NCBI GenBank assembly: GCA_030765065.1
Contig: CM060975.1
Span: forward strand, 258,859,816 to 258,923,815
Source: Deroplatys truncata
Lineage: Eukaryota > Arthropoda > Insecta > Mantodea > Mantidae
Length of the DNA: 64,000 nt
Direction of reading: 5' to 3'
Of the stretch, positions 44,560 to 55,314 are shown in pieces. Made by a program: the position numbers and the translations under genes. Position 1 is the first letter of the stretch; each line of letters begins with the position of its first letter. Under the pieces are notes generated by a model. The model made no database searches and had not been told where the DNA came from. It worked only from the letters and a program-made list of their open reading frames with translations.

Positions 44560-44797
44560 CTAACCTGGCGGAGGGCGATGGATGTTTTCGGGCGTAAAAA
44601 TCTTTAGCATGGCCTCATTTGGAAGGGAAATAAAGCCGGTAGTCCCGTGTTGAAGATTTACGGCACGTAAAAGAACCTCAAGCCTGATAAAGAGACCTCT
44701 GAGCAAAATTACGGGTCTTTCACGCCCAATATAGAATGACATGCTAACGACCACGGCAGTTAAAGAGCGTTCATAAATAAAGCTCATTTTAATTTTT
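44560..44797 (+). repeat. SINE family S1, 5'-truncated, inserted in BEL RT
   Basis: Begins at the B-box end (AACCTGGCGGAGGGCGATGG) and runs through GATTTACGGCACGTAAAAGA to AATAAAGCTCATTTTAA. TSD CAGAAAGGT (44551-44559) and CAGAAAGGC (44798-44806), 8 of 9 bases. BEL coding is continuous on either side, so the insertion came after the BEL copy. Truncation at the 5' end is typical of reverse transcription stopping early. Confidence 0.9.
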
Positions 44798-44809
44798 CAG
44801 AAAGGCCAG

Positions 44810-45873
44810 GTCACGTCGCCGACGATCGCTTCAGAATATAATCGAACGCGTAGAAATGTTGACAGTATCTCCGGAATCAGGTCCCACTCCAGATCCTTAT
44901 TGGGTGATAGGGCGTCCCGTTTGTGACTTGAAGCGCCGAAGACGATTCTCCATGTGCTAACTCCGCGTTTGTCCTGGGTAGTTGGAATACCTCACAGGAA
45001 GTTTCTTCTGCCATGATTCAATCCGACTTGATCCTTGGACACGTAATTCAATATCTGGTCATAGTCGATGGACTTGAAGTGGTGTCACTATCAAGACGTC
45101 TTAGTGACGTGAATCTGCTCATGGCATTGCTGCGGTTTGTAGAAATAGAGGAGTTTTCCTTTCGTGGCAGATGGACTACTGCTCTGCCCTCCTCGATGCA
45201 AAAGTTGTCATGAAAATACTGGAGGCTTGCTGCGTCTTTAGCACATAAATTCCGATCGTGGTCTACGATCATCATAGTTTCTAAGTCCCAGAAACGCCTC
45301 ATGTTATCACCTGAGGCTATAAAGGTTTGCTCCACAGTGATGTTGACCACTATTTTGTTAATGGTGATGTCACATTTGTTGCCGTTGAGGATCCACCCGA
45401 AGATCAAGGGAAGTGACATACCGAAGATGTAAGTCCAATAGGCTGCGTATCTTTCACTATCTTACAATATTGATCTCCTCCGATTAAAACTTCAATAGGG
45501 AGATTTGCTGTGTGGCCTTTGTGGTCGGTTAGTTGCAGTCTTCTGATCAGTGCCAAGAAGTCGATGTCGTATGGCATAGCCCGATGTGATGAGTAGATGT
45601 GGGTACTTTCGAATGCCATCACAGATACTGCGACCTTAGTCCAGACTGCTCCCACACTGAAGCGAACAATTTTACGTTGGCGTGTCGTAACTAGCGATGT
45701 TTCAAAAGCAATGACGACAGGTATTTTCGATCAGTTACATCCAGTTTCAGATCTTTCACCAAGGAGGTGTTAATAAAGGTAAATTGTCTAGCCCAATCTA
45801 ATCCACAACGCGTCAGTTTGCTAAAATCAGTTGGACCTACGATCCGAATGGGGGGGAGTCCGTAGATACACAA
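44810..45873 (-). pseudogene. BEL/Pao protease to RT N-terminal region
   Basis: Order on the minus strand: 45873-45691, with GLDWARQFTFINTSLVKDLK (protease entry, where intact elements have an active-site D-S/T-G; none is seen here); 45655-45404, with LPIEVLIGGDQYCKIV (the IDILIGxDYY-type protease end); and 45419-45048, with PLIFGWILNGN, MRRFWDLETMMI, RAVVHLPRKE and NAMSRFTSLRRL (RT entry, whose family form is LRRFWE...RYxVxLPFK...AxxRFxxLERRL). The match is clear but frames change twice. Confidence 0.85.
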
Positions 45874-46074
45874 AGTCCGGTGACGTAATTATCACCTTGT
45901 CTACCAAAGTCGAGGTTCCTGGAGTGTCATTGCTACAGATGATGTGTCATTGTCCGGTGATGCAACTAGTGGCAGTTCTTGCAGGATGACTTTATAAGGT
46001 TATTTTAAAGATAAAAAGAATAGAAATGTTAATAGAATAATACATCCTAAAATATCTTTAAATGTGAAATAGGG

Positions 46075-47302
46075 ATGAAAAGGAATTTTATCAATATTAC
46101 TATTTGTTCCTCCTCTTTTCCCACAGTTGTTAACACTATGACCTCAGTTGAGGCAGAAGAAATAACTGTTGCTGCTCTGCAGCTTCTCCTCTCAATCGCT
46201 GACGTCGGCGATGTTCCTGCATTCATGAGGCTAGTGATCGCGACGTGCCCAAAAGACGCAGAAACTCATTGGGTTTAGGGTGACTCCGTTCGACCTTTTT
46301 GTGTCTGATTCGAACATTAGCTTCTGCGCTAGCTAATCGGTAGGAAGGATGTTGCCTCTAATGTTTTGGGTAATAAGTGCCCGTTCCACTTCGTTCAGAA
46401 ACTCCATTAGCGTCGTTATAGCACTCTCGATAGCTTTTCCGTTTTGGCATGGATGATCCAACGACGACACACATCATCCGGAAAGCCTGAAAGGATTTTT
46501 GGAGCTGGTACTCTGCCATGGTTGTCGACATTTTCCCAAGGGATCTCAAGACTTAAATTCTTCTGTTGCAGTCTATATAGGCAACATTCGGGGCTTCTGG
46601 CCTGTAGTGCTGCATCGATTTCAGATCCTCCAGATAATTCAGATAGACCTGTATAATCCTATTGTTAGCCCATACCTGCAGATAAGGATCAGTTTTGTCT
46701 CTTCGTGCGCGTCATCTGATTGGAGATAGTCAATAACGTGCTTTGTTTTGCCTTCTAAATATCCCGTAAAAACACATGTTTATCAATCATGGAGATGTTA
46801 GGATTCTAGTCAGTCAAAGGCGTGAACTGTTCCTAGAAGCGAGTCTAGACTTCCACAGCTCCTGAGAATAGTCCCAGGTTAATTGCGGGAAGCTTTGCAA
46901 TTTGCATGTGGACTGCCCCTGGAGTATGGTGGCAATAGCTGCTGGTTGTGCAATTGTGATTGCGGACATCGAAACTGCTAGTTTCATGTCAATCAAAATA
47001 GAGGCCCTTTGAACTGCAAGTTTGGAGACCTCTGTGTATTCGGCACATTTCACGATGTTGGTGGCGTATTCTTCACCGGTGAGCAGATCGTGGATTGCAT
47101 CATCCAAAATACTTAGACGCTATAGAGTATCCTGAAGACAATCTCGGAAATGCTCACAGACTTCAAGTGATGTTGAATTGGAGAATCTGTTGATGGCTGT
47201 GGCAAATCGTTTGGAATTTGCGCACTTTATTGCTTGCGCTTCAAGTTCGCTAGGATTGATTCCGCGTCCGCAGCTGTAGCTATTGTGTAGATGAAGCTGC
47301 AA
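46075..47302 (-). pseudogene. BEL/Pao gag region
   Basis: Minus-strand frames 47302-47120 and 47107-46814. The latter ends CKLQSFPQLTWDYSQELWKS, a decayed form of the K-L-P-x-L-x-L-P-x-F-x-G-x-x-x-x-W-x-x-F stretch of the BEL gag domain (DUF1759). Near 46270-46210 a zinc-knuckle-like FCVFWARRDH...HECRNI is visible. Several stops. Gag would form the RNA-containing particle. The weakest-preserved part of the element. Confidence 0.7.
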
Positions 47303-47912
47303 GTGGCAAGCCTAAGAGCTGCAGAGATTGGAGCTGGTTGTTTACAATTAGCGCTGCAGTGAGCCACGGAAGTCGAAATCTTGAGAGAGTTGCCTTACCT
47401 CACAGAGGAGGGCGTAGTTCCTCCCGGAAGCGCAACGGATAGTTCAAAGAATGTGCAAGGAGGAGCCGCAGGAATCGATGGGTTGAGTATGCATATACTT
47501 CACAGATGGCGTTGTATCGTTATCTTCATGCAGCAGCACACGCCGCACAGATCCAAAATGTCAAAGTCAATCTTGCAACTGACAATTGTCCATTTTGCGT
47601 GATTACACTTCTAATGCGTGCAGTTATTCTAATCATTGGCATGAAATCAACTCGTGCAATATCCTCAATACTCAACTGATGGAATAGTACAGTTCAATAC
47701 AGGTATATTATCTACTCATCTGCTAGTTCGTCGTCCATGATCTCACATTAGCTTTATCAAATTATAGTTCAGAAGTGACGATTCTTCTATCGCAGCACAA
47801 TATTCCTTTTTGGTAAAATGAAGTCCCCAGGCTTGTAGGCCGTGGTCCAGTACGATTGGATTAACGCCGGCCGTGAAAGCCTAAGTTTTTATATTCCTTT
47901 CTGGTTAATACA

Positions 47913-47932
47913 CTCCCGGGTTTCGGCACCGT
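47913..47932 (-). promoter_or_regulatory. BEL primer-binding site
   Basis: The minus strand reads CGGTGCCGAAACCCGGGA just inside the right LTR. This is complementary to a tRNA 3' end of the form TCCCGGGTTTCGGCACCx, with a T-arm-like GGTTTCGG and a final CCA-like triplet (mutated to CCG). Its position 5 bp inside the LTR is right for reverse transcription priming. The tRNA identity is not determined. Confidence 0.8.
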
Positions 47933-47936
47933 TTTA

Positions 47937-48134
47937 TGTTGAGTTTTACCAGAATAAGAACGAGAGAGAGAGAGAGAGAGTAATTTGTAATTATTTATTT
48001 ACTAAAACTTCTTAGTTGTCACTGTTGCATTTTAAGATACACTCTTAGTTCTCACACACAATTCTGCCGTCTTCCGTGAGAGGGCACCAGGGACCTGCCA
48101 TTACAGCCCATGCTGTGTCTTCTGGTCCTTCACA
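47937..48134 (-). repeat. BEL 5' LTR
   Basis: 198 bp, starting TGTTGAGTTTTACCAGAATA and ending GGTCCTTCACA, followed by the TSD ACTTC. It contains an expanded (GA)n tract at 47965-47981 that is shorter in the other LTR. Divergence between the LTRs is substantial by eye (several indels and many substitutions), so the insertion is not recent. Confidence 0.9.
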
Positions 48135-48139
48135 ACTTC

Positions 48140-49135
48140 TTTCCATGACAACCCTTATCTTATCTTTCCCCATTTGGGACGTAGGTGGTGTAAGTTTCTT
48201 TTTGTTTAATACAGATCCGGTGTTTAAATTTTTTAACATACGAACGGTGACACAGGGAATATCTGTATACATTCAAGCTGAATGTCAACACGTAATTGTG
48301 TTCGAGCAAAACTTAACTTCTGCAGTATACACCAGAATAACTACACACAGTAAACATAATCAACAGATAGCTTCACATAATGTCATTCCCATTATTCACC
48401 ATGCCAAACAGTGTTAGATGGAACTGCAAATGCTGTTATCGTCACTAGGGGAATGAGCTAGGGTACTGCACAGCAAGGCCATTCAGCCCAGTACCTGCTA
48501 CAAGTCGTACCCAGCAGCCGCAGTCACGTCATTCAAGATAAACGCATGTTATGCCATCAAGGTTTAGAAACTGGTTTTGGTCCGAAATAAATTGCGATTG
48601 AAAGAACTGAAATTTAACATAAAGAAACAATCAATAGCACGTGCATCAGTGTTCTAAAAACTCTTAATACAAAATACTGATTTGGAAGGAAGACAGGTTC
48701 AGGTTGGATAACCGATACATGTAAATGAACAGTGTTTGATTAATTATATTTCTTTTTTTCCCCTTTCTTTTCTATTATATGTAAACTTATATCAGTGTTA
48801 AATGCAGTCTTCATTCTCAGAAATTGCATTTTAGACACATAGAGAATACCCAATAAATTGCAACAACTTTATGTTAATTAGATTTACTCAGGCAGCACTC
48901 AGTATCAAGAGGTGCCTGGAAATCATTTATCGGTGCATTATGTATCTTAGAGAACGTTTATTCATATCTTCTTAGGACTTCCTTTAAACATGCATTATGG
49001 CATACTTTGAAAGTGTTCTAGAAGTAGGTATGTTTGGTTTAAAATGTTGACATTTTATGTAGATCTCCATGGAGTAACAAAGAAGTTTTTGGAAGTACTG
49101 TTGACATTCTATGAGTTACTTTTTATATAACTTGT
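48140..49135. other. No gene recognised
   Basis: AT-rich flank between the BEL element and the next transposon remnant. Confidence 0.4.
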
Positions 49136-49374
49136 CATATTTATGTAGGTTAAAGGTTTATTAACAAATAGTTATGAAAATACAATGATATATTGTTGAG
49201 TAGCTAATAACCCGTTAATTTTACTTAAATTGATGAAACCAGTTGAGAATGAACGAGGAACTGAAACAGTTCGTGTACGTGTATTTTGTACAGCCGCCCG
49301 CTTGTTCACTGCGAGGCTTCACAATGTTTTCGTTGCGTTTTGTTCATCTCATTGTGTGTTATTTTGATGACTGC

Positions 49375-49612
49375 TACTCGTGTTGAGAAATCGTATGTTT
49401 TGGAATTTTGCATTTCTAGGTTAGTGATTACTGTCCAACGTGAATTTCGCAGAAAGCAGAAGAACCCACCAAATGAAAATTCAATTTACAACTGTTAAAA
49501 ATAGTTTACAGAAAGTGATTGTGTAAAGGAAAATCACCTGGTCGCCCATCAACTTAAGTGGAAGATGTAGAACGTGAGCAGTCTTGTTTTGCACGAAACC
49601 CACTAAAGTAAA
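49375..49612 (+). pseudogene. Transposase N-terminal helix-turn-helix piece (DUF4817-type)
   Basis: The plus-strand translation reads RVEKSYVLEFCISRLVITVQ, REFRRKQKNPPNENSIY, then, after two stops and a frame change, KGKSPGRPST, a stop and VEDVEREQSCFARNPLK. The order (xxYVLxF...VQRxFRxKxxxxPPxxxxI...KGKSPGRP...EDVERVRQSFxRNPxKS) is the DNA-binding start of a transposase very common in ants and other insects. It ends where the R1 copy begins; the short stretch directly after R1 (50523-50620) continues it with DVPTSVESSL and LSFKPYSLQLH. Confidence 0.82.
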
Positions 49613-50518
49613 AAATCTGATGTGTTACACTCACATGACTTTCTCTACTCTTGTACTAACTATTTTTACAAATGCTTATTCTCCATCTACTTCATGTTAA
49701 TCGAGATAAACATTTGCAGACTCTATCTGATTGCTAATTTTCTTGTAGATGTAAGGGGAATATATATTTGCAAGGGCAATATAGAAATACAGCAGCCTTT
49801 AAGCACATACATATCTCTTAATAGCTGGTTGCAAGGTGCAGCACTATTCCCTTTTCCACAGATTAATACTCTTTGCATATCCAAGACAAAAAAAAATGAA
49901 TAACGAATTCCCATTTGAGAAAATAAGTATTGAAAAATTTAAGGAAATAACGAGCAATATCTCGAAAATGGTTCACTCAACAACAAAAATGTATATGACG
50001 TAAGTTGTGTATTTTAACGCGATCTACATCTTTTTGTGTAGTAAAATTTTGTCTATCTCTTATGGTTTACCAGTTTACCAAAAGTCGTTCACAATGAAGA
50101 ATACTTTTGGAGACATTCCCAGAAAATTCAAGATATACATTTTATTTGTCATGAAAATATCTTAAACATATGATATTTTAATCAAAATCGTTAGAGCCAT
50201 TTTTGAGAAAATTAAAATTTTCGAAAAATGTTCCATGTAAAGGGTACTCTGGGGTGGGGGGATTTTCTTGAAAACCTTCGTGTCGCATCTCTGGAAGATA
50301 CTGAACCTAAATACCAAGTTTGGTGTTTATCCGACTGTTCGTTTCTGAGTTAAGCTGTTCACAGACAGACAGACACACACACACACACACGGACATGTTT
50401 CCAAAAATGCTTTTTTTGGATTCAGGGGGTCTCAAAACATATTTCCGGTGAAATCTCGGTATCGAATTTTTGGGTGGAATACAATACTTCCCCTACTTGC
50501 TATACGTAGTAGAGAAGG
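49613..50518 (-). repeat. R1 repeat, well-preserved reverse copy inside a transposase
   Basis: Plus-strand start AAAAAATCTGATGTGTTACA and end CTATACGTAGTAGAGAAGGT. (CA)n lies at 50366-50391. All R1 landmarks are present in order. The transposase reading on the two sides joins at the R1 borders, so both R1 ends can be read here with some precision: AAAAATCTGATG at one end and TAGAGAAGGTAAAA at the other. Confidence 0.92.
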
Positions 50519-50844
50519 TAAAAAGAATTGCAGGTAGAAAATGGATGTGCCAACAAGTGTTGAGAGTTCTCTGTAAACATTGTCCTTCAAGCCATACAGT
50601 CTTCAACTGCACTAGCAATTACTATCCGGTGACGACCACAGGCGTCGACTTCACTTTTGTTTTCAATTCTAAAAAGTGACGACAGATGAATTTCTGACAG
50701 TTGAGTTGGATAAACTACTGTATCTATACTTACGGAGTTCCGTTTGCTCCTCGCTGCGCATGCTCCTTTTTCTCACAGCTACAGAGCTGCCAATATGTGA
50801 CTAACAAATACGTCGCAAGCAGTGAAATCCGTAAATGAGAACGA

Positions 50845-51065
50845 ATATTACTGCTCCTTACACCTCTTTATTCGCTGTAATGTACAGAACTTTAACTTCC
50901 TTTTATTTCTTTATGAACAGAGGAGTGAAGCAGTTGAGGTCTTAATATTACTACTCCCCGCACCTCTTTATTTGCAGTAACATACATAACCTTAACTCCC
51001 TTTTATTTCATTTATAAGTAGAGGAGTGAAGCACTTGCAGCCGTAATATTACCACTCCTTGCACC
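50845..51065. repeat. Tandem repeat, ~100-bp unit x 2.2
   Basis: Units start ATATTACTGCTCCTTACACC (50845), ATATTACTACTCCCCGCACC (50945) and ATATTACCACTCCTTGCACC (51046, partial). All contain CTTTTATTTC and AGAGGAGTGAAGCA. Period 100-101 bp. Confidence 0.92.
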
Positions 51066-51480
51066 AAGAACAACAATGCGTTAAAACATCGCCAATCTGG
51101 CGGATTTGCCTACGATAATGTACATACTGAGGCTTTCACTGCCGGAGTCATGACTAATAATTAAATTACTACTATCTGGGCTTGTAGGCCGTGGTGTAGA
51201 AGGCATCGTGGATACCGACGTTGGCTGTGCTTGCCTCGATAGATTGGCAATTCCCTACGCGCATGCGCATTATCGACCATATGGCTAAGCTTATTGTTGC
51301 CCAGGATTTTCCTATAAAAGAAAGGATCCTTAAAATGGTGGTGGTTGAGTTACAGGCTCTGGAAGTGTTAACATCTACTCCAAAACATAATACTAACTAA
51401 TCCTTTTCATCTTTATAGCGCTTTTTAACGCTAGTTAACGAGTGTATCGGTATCATAATTTTACCGAATCTCCACATGCC
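51066..51480. other. No gene recognised
   Basis: CTTGTAGGCCGTGGT near 51181 also occurs near 47837 inside the BEL 5' leader, so an unassigned retroelement piece may be present. Nothing further is supported. Confidence 0.3.
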
Positions 51481-51880
51481 ATTGTGGAACACCAGCGTGA
51501 TTAACCAAAATTCAATGTGCCCTGTGCCATCTTAACATAAAAATGTTCAGACCGTTATTTTTCATGGAAAGAGTGGGATTGTGTGCCTGGACGTTTTACA
51601 ACAGTGGCTTATGCCTCGGTAGTCAGAAGACCGTAATTGCGGTTTTCAACAAGACGGTTGTCCTGCCCACTTCCACAAAGAAGGCCGTCATGTTTCCAAG
51701 ACAATGGATAGGACGTGCACCTGAAGATGACCAGCACCGTATGCTGTGGCCTCCAAGATCACCGGACCACACACCGTGACTTCTTCTTGTGGTTACAACA
51801 AAGAAAGGGTGTACGTTCCACCACTGCCCCGTAGTATCGCAGCGGTAAACACTATCCACATGCCCATGTTAATGTGAGTG
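51481..51880 (+). pseudogene. Transposase catalytic piece (IS630/mariner superfamily)
   Basis: The plus strand reads, with frame changes, PKFNVPCAIL (family RDSPKVNVWCAL), DRYFSWKE (GPFFFEE), FQQDGCPAHFHKE with the second catalytic Asp in Q-Q-D, PRQWIGRAPEDDQHRMLWPP (GRWIGRxGxxxWPP), PRSPDHTP (PPRSPDLTP, the third acidic region) and DFFLWLQQRKG. This is the same family as the N-terminal piece at 49.4 kb. At least three frame breaks. Confidence 0.85.
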
Positions 51881-52107
51881 TGGTAGGAACTGCACTATCA
51901 TGTGGATTTACGCCATGTCACTCGTGGTACTCGCATTGATCATTTGTAGGCGTTAAAAAAAACTGAGCTCCTTGTTCATTCTCAACGGTTTCATTAATAT
52001 AACTTCAATAGTTTACTTAAAATACATTTCTGTAACCCCTCAAACCTTTTTGAAGCACGCTGTATAATGCTATGTGCTTGTGTCAACTCATCATACGTAT
52101 ATACTTA

Positions 52108-52463
52108 CAGGGTGAGCCAAAAAACTACGAACCGTTTGCGCGGTGTTTTTTCCTGTCCCCGTCTTCGGCGCTCGTTGCCGTTTGCCGCTATCATAGAAAG
52201 GCGCGGATGAAACCATACAACATTTTAAAAACTACTTTTAAAGGCTTTACTTACCAACTTTATGAAAGGAAATGCTGAAACTGCCCACCGTCGTTGTCCA
52301 TACATTTTGGACACCTCTTTAGGAAGCTATCCATCTTTATCCAAAAAAATGTTGTATGGTTTCATCAGCGCCTTTCTATGATAGCGGCAGACGGCAACGA
52401 GCCACGAGGACGCGGATAGGAAAAACACCGCGCAGGCGGTTCATAGTTTTTTGGGTCACACTG
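52108..52463. mobile_element. Foldback MITE with ~100-bp TIRs and TA TSD
   Basis: The left arm CAGGGTGAGCCAAAAAACTA from 52108 and right arm (other strand) CAGTGTGACCCAAAAAACTA from 52463 continue over ~100 bp, including GCTATCATAGAAAGGCGC and GAAACCATACAACATTTT. TA lies outside each end (52106-52107, 52464-52465). No coding. The CAGGGTG start and TA target suggest a mariner-type nonautonomous element. Confidence 0.93.
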
Positions 52464-52680
52464 TAGTAAGCTGAGCTGCGATTCAAAGAATTTGTAAACG
52501 CATTAATCTGTCCAATGTTTGTGTTTATTTTATTTCCCATTATAACACCTGTTTTCCAAAACCCTGATTGCTGCATTACTTATTTAAAGCAAATTGTAAA
52601 ATAGCCATTTTTGTGGAGATAGTGCATTTGTCTACTATCTTTAAGGTATAGATTTTGAATCTTAGTTTGAATTAATTACC

Positions 52681-52932
52681 AGCCTCTAGTTCCTGAGGTC
52701 GCAGGCTCAAACCCAGCAGAGGGCGATGGATTTTTCAGACGTAAAAACGCATAGCATCGCTTCCTTCGGAAGGGAAGTAAAGCCGGTGATCCTGTGTCGT
52801 AGATTTACAGTACGTAAAAGAACCTCAAGCCTGATAAAGAGGCCTCTGAGCAAAATTACTGTCTTTTATTCCCAATATGGAATGGGACGCTAAGGACCAC
52901 AGCAGTTAAAGAGCATGTATAAATAAAACTCA
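52681..52932 (+). repeat. SINE family S1, 5'-truncated
   Basis: Begins AGCCTCTAGTTCCTGAGGTC, includes the B box GCAGGCTCAAACCCAGCAGA, GGGCGATGGATTTTT, GATTTACAGTACGTAAAAGA and AATAAAACTCAA. The flanks have GAATTAATTACC (left) and GAATTACC (right), a plausible imperfect TSD. Confidence 0.9.
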
Positions 52933-52939
52933 ATTGAAT

Positions 52940-55305
52940 TACCTATTTCATTCATTGACTATCCCCCTACCTGACTAAAGGACATTAAACTGAAAACTAA
53001 ATTTAAAATATTAAAATTGTAGCAAATTAACAGAACATATTCCTGTGCTGGATAATTTGAGCAGTTTTAATTTAAATAAATTATAGATTTATAAGAAATA
53101 ATTTTCGTAGGCCTCTTAAACAGCAGTTTTCAATTAAAACTTATGTTTTCTTCACTGTACAGTGAACAATGTGTATTTATTGCAGTAGAATAATGTGTAA
53201 TGTAGAGTAATGTAAATAGTTCCAACATACTGTACTCCCAATATCCAAAGTAACCAGAAATAAACAAAAGAAAAAGAAGCTTAAAGAATCGTGAAAGAAT
53301 TATAAAAATTAAAAACACGCATAAGTAACAAGAATAACCAAAAGTTGCACCCCAGTTATTATGTGTTTTTGCTACATTTAGATAATTGCAACAATAGAGT
53401 AGACCACAAGAATACTTCAATCCATGTTTATTATAAAAAATTAATTTACCCTGGCATTGTAATATAAAATTAGAGAAACTGAGCATAACATTAATTATTA
53501 TTAACAATGAAATATCACCCTAATATAATTTATGCTATTCATCTGAATTAATCTTATCAGAGCCTCTTCTTGCTGATAACGGTTTCATGGAGACATAGAA
53601 AGAATAACATTTTAAATCAGTGATCTTACTTCTGGAACATTTTTAATGAATGTCATAATACAAAATTGTGAGCACTTAAGAATAGTACATGAAAGAAACT
53701 TCTTTCAAAATATCCTTTTACTGTGTTAGCCTTATGGCCACAGTGATGATATAGGAGTAATAATCTTACGTCTCATGTTTTTGGTGTGGTTTAGAATCCA
53801 ATTTGCATTAAGCTGCCTGTCTTAGGTTGATATTCATGGTATTTCTTCATTCCTTAATGTAAATATCAGATGGGTTAAGTATCTTAGTTCCCCAGCTTCA
53901 TTTGTGTATTCATAATAGTGTGATCAGTCTGGTTAAGGACTAACTTAAAACAAAAAAGCAATTGTCTGACGACAAATGAAAAGTAAGCTCTTCCTAGAGT
54001 AGAGTAAATGATAACTGTAACTAGTTTAGCTAAGTTAATGTGTACTGTTGCATTTGTGGTATACAGGCAGTTGTGAAATTCCTATTAATACTCTTAGAAT
54101 TGCAGGAAATGACTGAGTAGATAGTTCAAAAGGAATGTCTTTAATGAATAAACAAGCTCAGTGGTATTCAATTGACCGGTGAGAATCAAATAGCATGCAT
54201 GACCTTTTGCTCAAAGAGTTAGTGATAGTTCCATCTTCTGTATTTTGTTTTATTTCTGTAATCTGTGCTTCAGTTCAATATTTAGTCATTTAGAGTAAAA
54301 TTTAAAGGCCAAGGTCATTGTCACATTTAAATTATGTTATCAATATCATTTGTAAAAGCTGATAATTTTCCTGAGACAACTTAATTTCGCTTTTGTCTGA
54401 TGTATATTATCATGGCATAATTATTTCTTGATCTTCTAACCCAAAATAATTATAGTGTCAATAGCAATGCATTTAGGCAGTGCACAGTGAAGACTCTTAA
54501 ATTCTGTACTGTTTACCAAAATTTCCTTTGTTTGTACTGTATACTAGGTATGCTCCTAAATTTATAAATATTTCAACTATTTTCTATGTTTAGTTGTTGT
54601 TGGCTTTATATTCTAAAAATTATCTTGTTATTTATGTGTTTAGAAAGCGTCATTCTGGATAGTGATGAATCATTTTAGTGATATAGAAGAATTTAAATTA
54701 AATATAAGAATTTAAGCTTCTTTTGTCTAAAAAAATAAACCTTTATTTACATTATGTGAAGAACTTGAAAAATATTTGCACTTAAATGGAAAATGATATG
54801 CAAGTTTCTTATTTGTGTAGATGCCCTAAAAAGCTGGACAGAAATCTTTTTATACATCTCATTTTTTGTATTTAAAAATGCTGAAAAGAGTACGGAGAAA
54901 ACAGGCATTTAAGATTTAGTTAACCATGCAATGCATCATTCTAGAACTACTGCTTCATTGAGGAGAGCATCAGTGAGAGTTATTTTCAGAATTAGCAATC
55001 AGATTGTTATCTGAGTTAGAATACTGCTCACTTTACAATATAACATGCCCTATACATCTCTTTAAAACATATACACTGTAACCTGGAATATGATAAACAT
55101 GTGAACAGAAACACCTACAAACTTGACTACAACATATAAACAAGAGAAAACCAACAGGATTAAGTTTTATTGATAAATTCATGTGGATGAAAAAGAAAGA
55201 ATTGCACATTTTCAAATTTATAATTTAAGTGAAACATTAGAGTAGACCATCTTAGAAAAATTAATTTACCAAAGAATGTTTTTTAAATGACTAATGCATG
55301 AAAGA
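52940..55305. other. AT-rich intron-like stretch
   Basis: Short frames, no recognised exon or repeat end. The 125-aa minus-strand frame at 53130-53507 is hydrophobic and Phe/Leu/Ile-rich, as expected from AT-rich DNA, and has no motif. Confidence 0.45.
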
Positions 55306-55314
55306 AATTACTTT

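Larger units (their letters stand above)
37754..48134 (-). mobile_element. BEL/Pao LTR retrotransposon, host of nested insertions
   Basis: A single minus-strand retrotransposon with direct LTRs at both ends, a primer-binding site next to the right LTR, gag-pol remnants in the order gag, protease, RT, RNase H, integrase, and the TSD ACTTC at 37749-37753 and 48135-48139. Subtracting the internal THAP/DDE transposon (40051-43709 plus one 4-bp TSD copy) leaves ~6.7 kb, of which two SINEs are also later additions. This is the normal size range of BEL elements. The coding regions carry many stops and frameshifts, so it is defective. Domain identity is by motif reading only. Confidence 0.92.
49148..52040 (+). 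mobile_element. IS630/mariner-superfamily transposon remnant with an inserted R1
   Basis: The left inner TIR portion (GATGAAACCAGTTGAGAATG then AACGAGGAACTGA, 49232-49264) matches, inverted, the right one (other strand, ATGAAACCGTTGAGAATG then AACAAGGAGCTCA, ~52000-51965). Outer parts (TTTTACTTAAATT / TTTTAAGTAAACT) also correspond. Within them lie N-terminal and C-terminal transposase pieces on the plus strand. The interior is broken by an R1 copy and by a tandem-repeat segment. Exact ends are uncertain by about 50 bp. Confidence 0.7.

Noticed and set aside
48045-48272. 75-aa minus-strand frame across the BEL 5' LTR
   Set aside because: It crosses the LTR/flank border and TSD, so it cannot be a conserved gene.
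50845-51065. CRISPR-like array
   Set aside because: Units are directly adjacent ~100-bp tandem repeats without spacers, in a eukaryotic context.
53130-53507. 125-aa hydrophobic minus-strand frame, candidate membrane protein
   Set aside because: No start context, no motif, and composition follows the AT-rich DNA.
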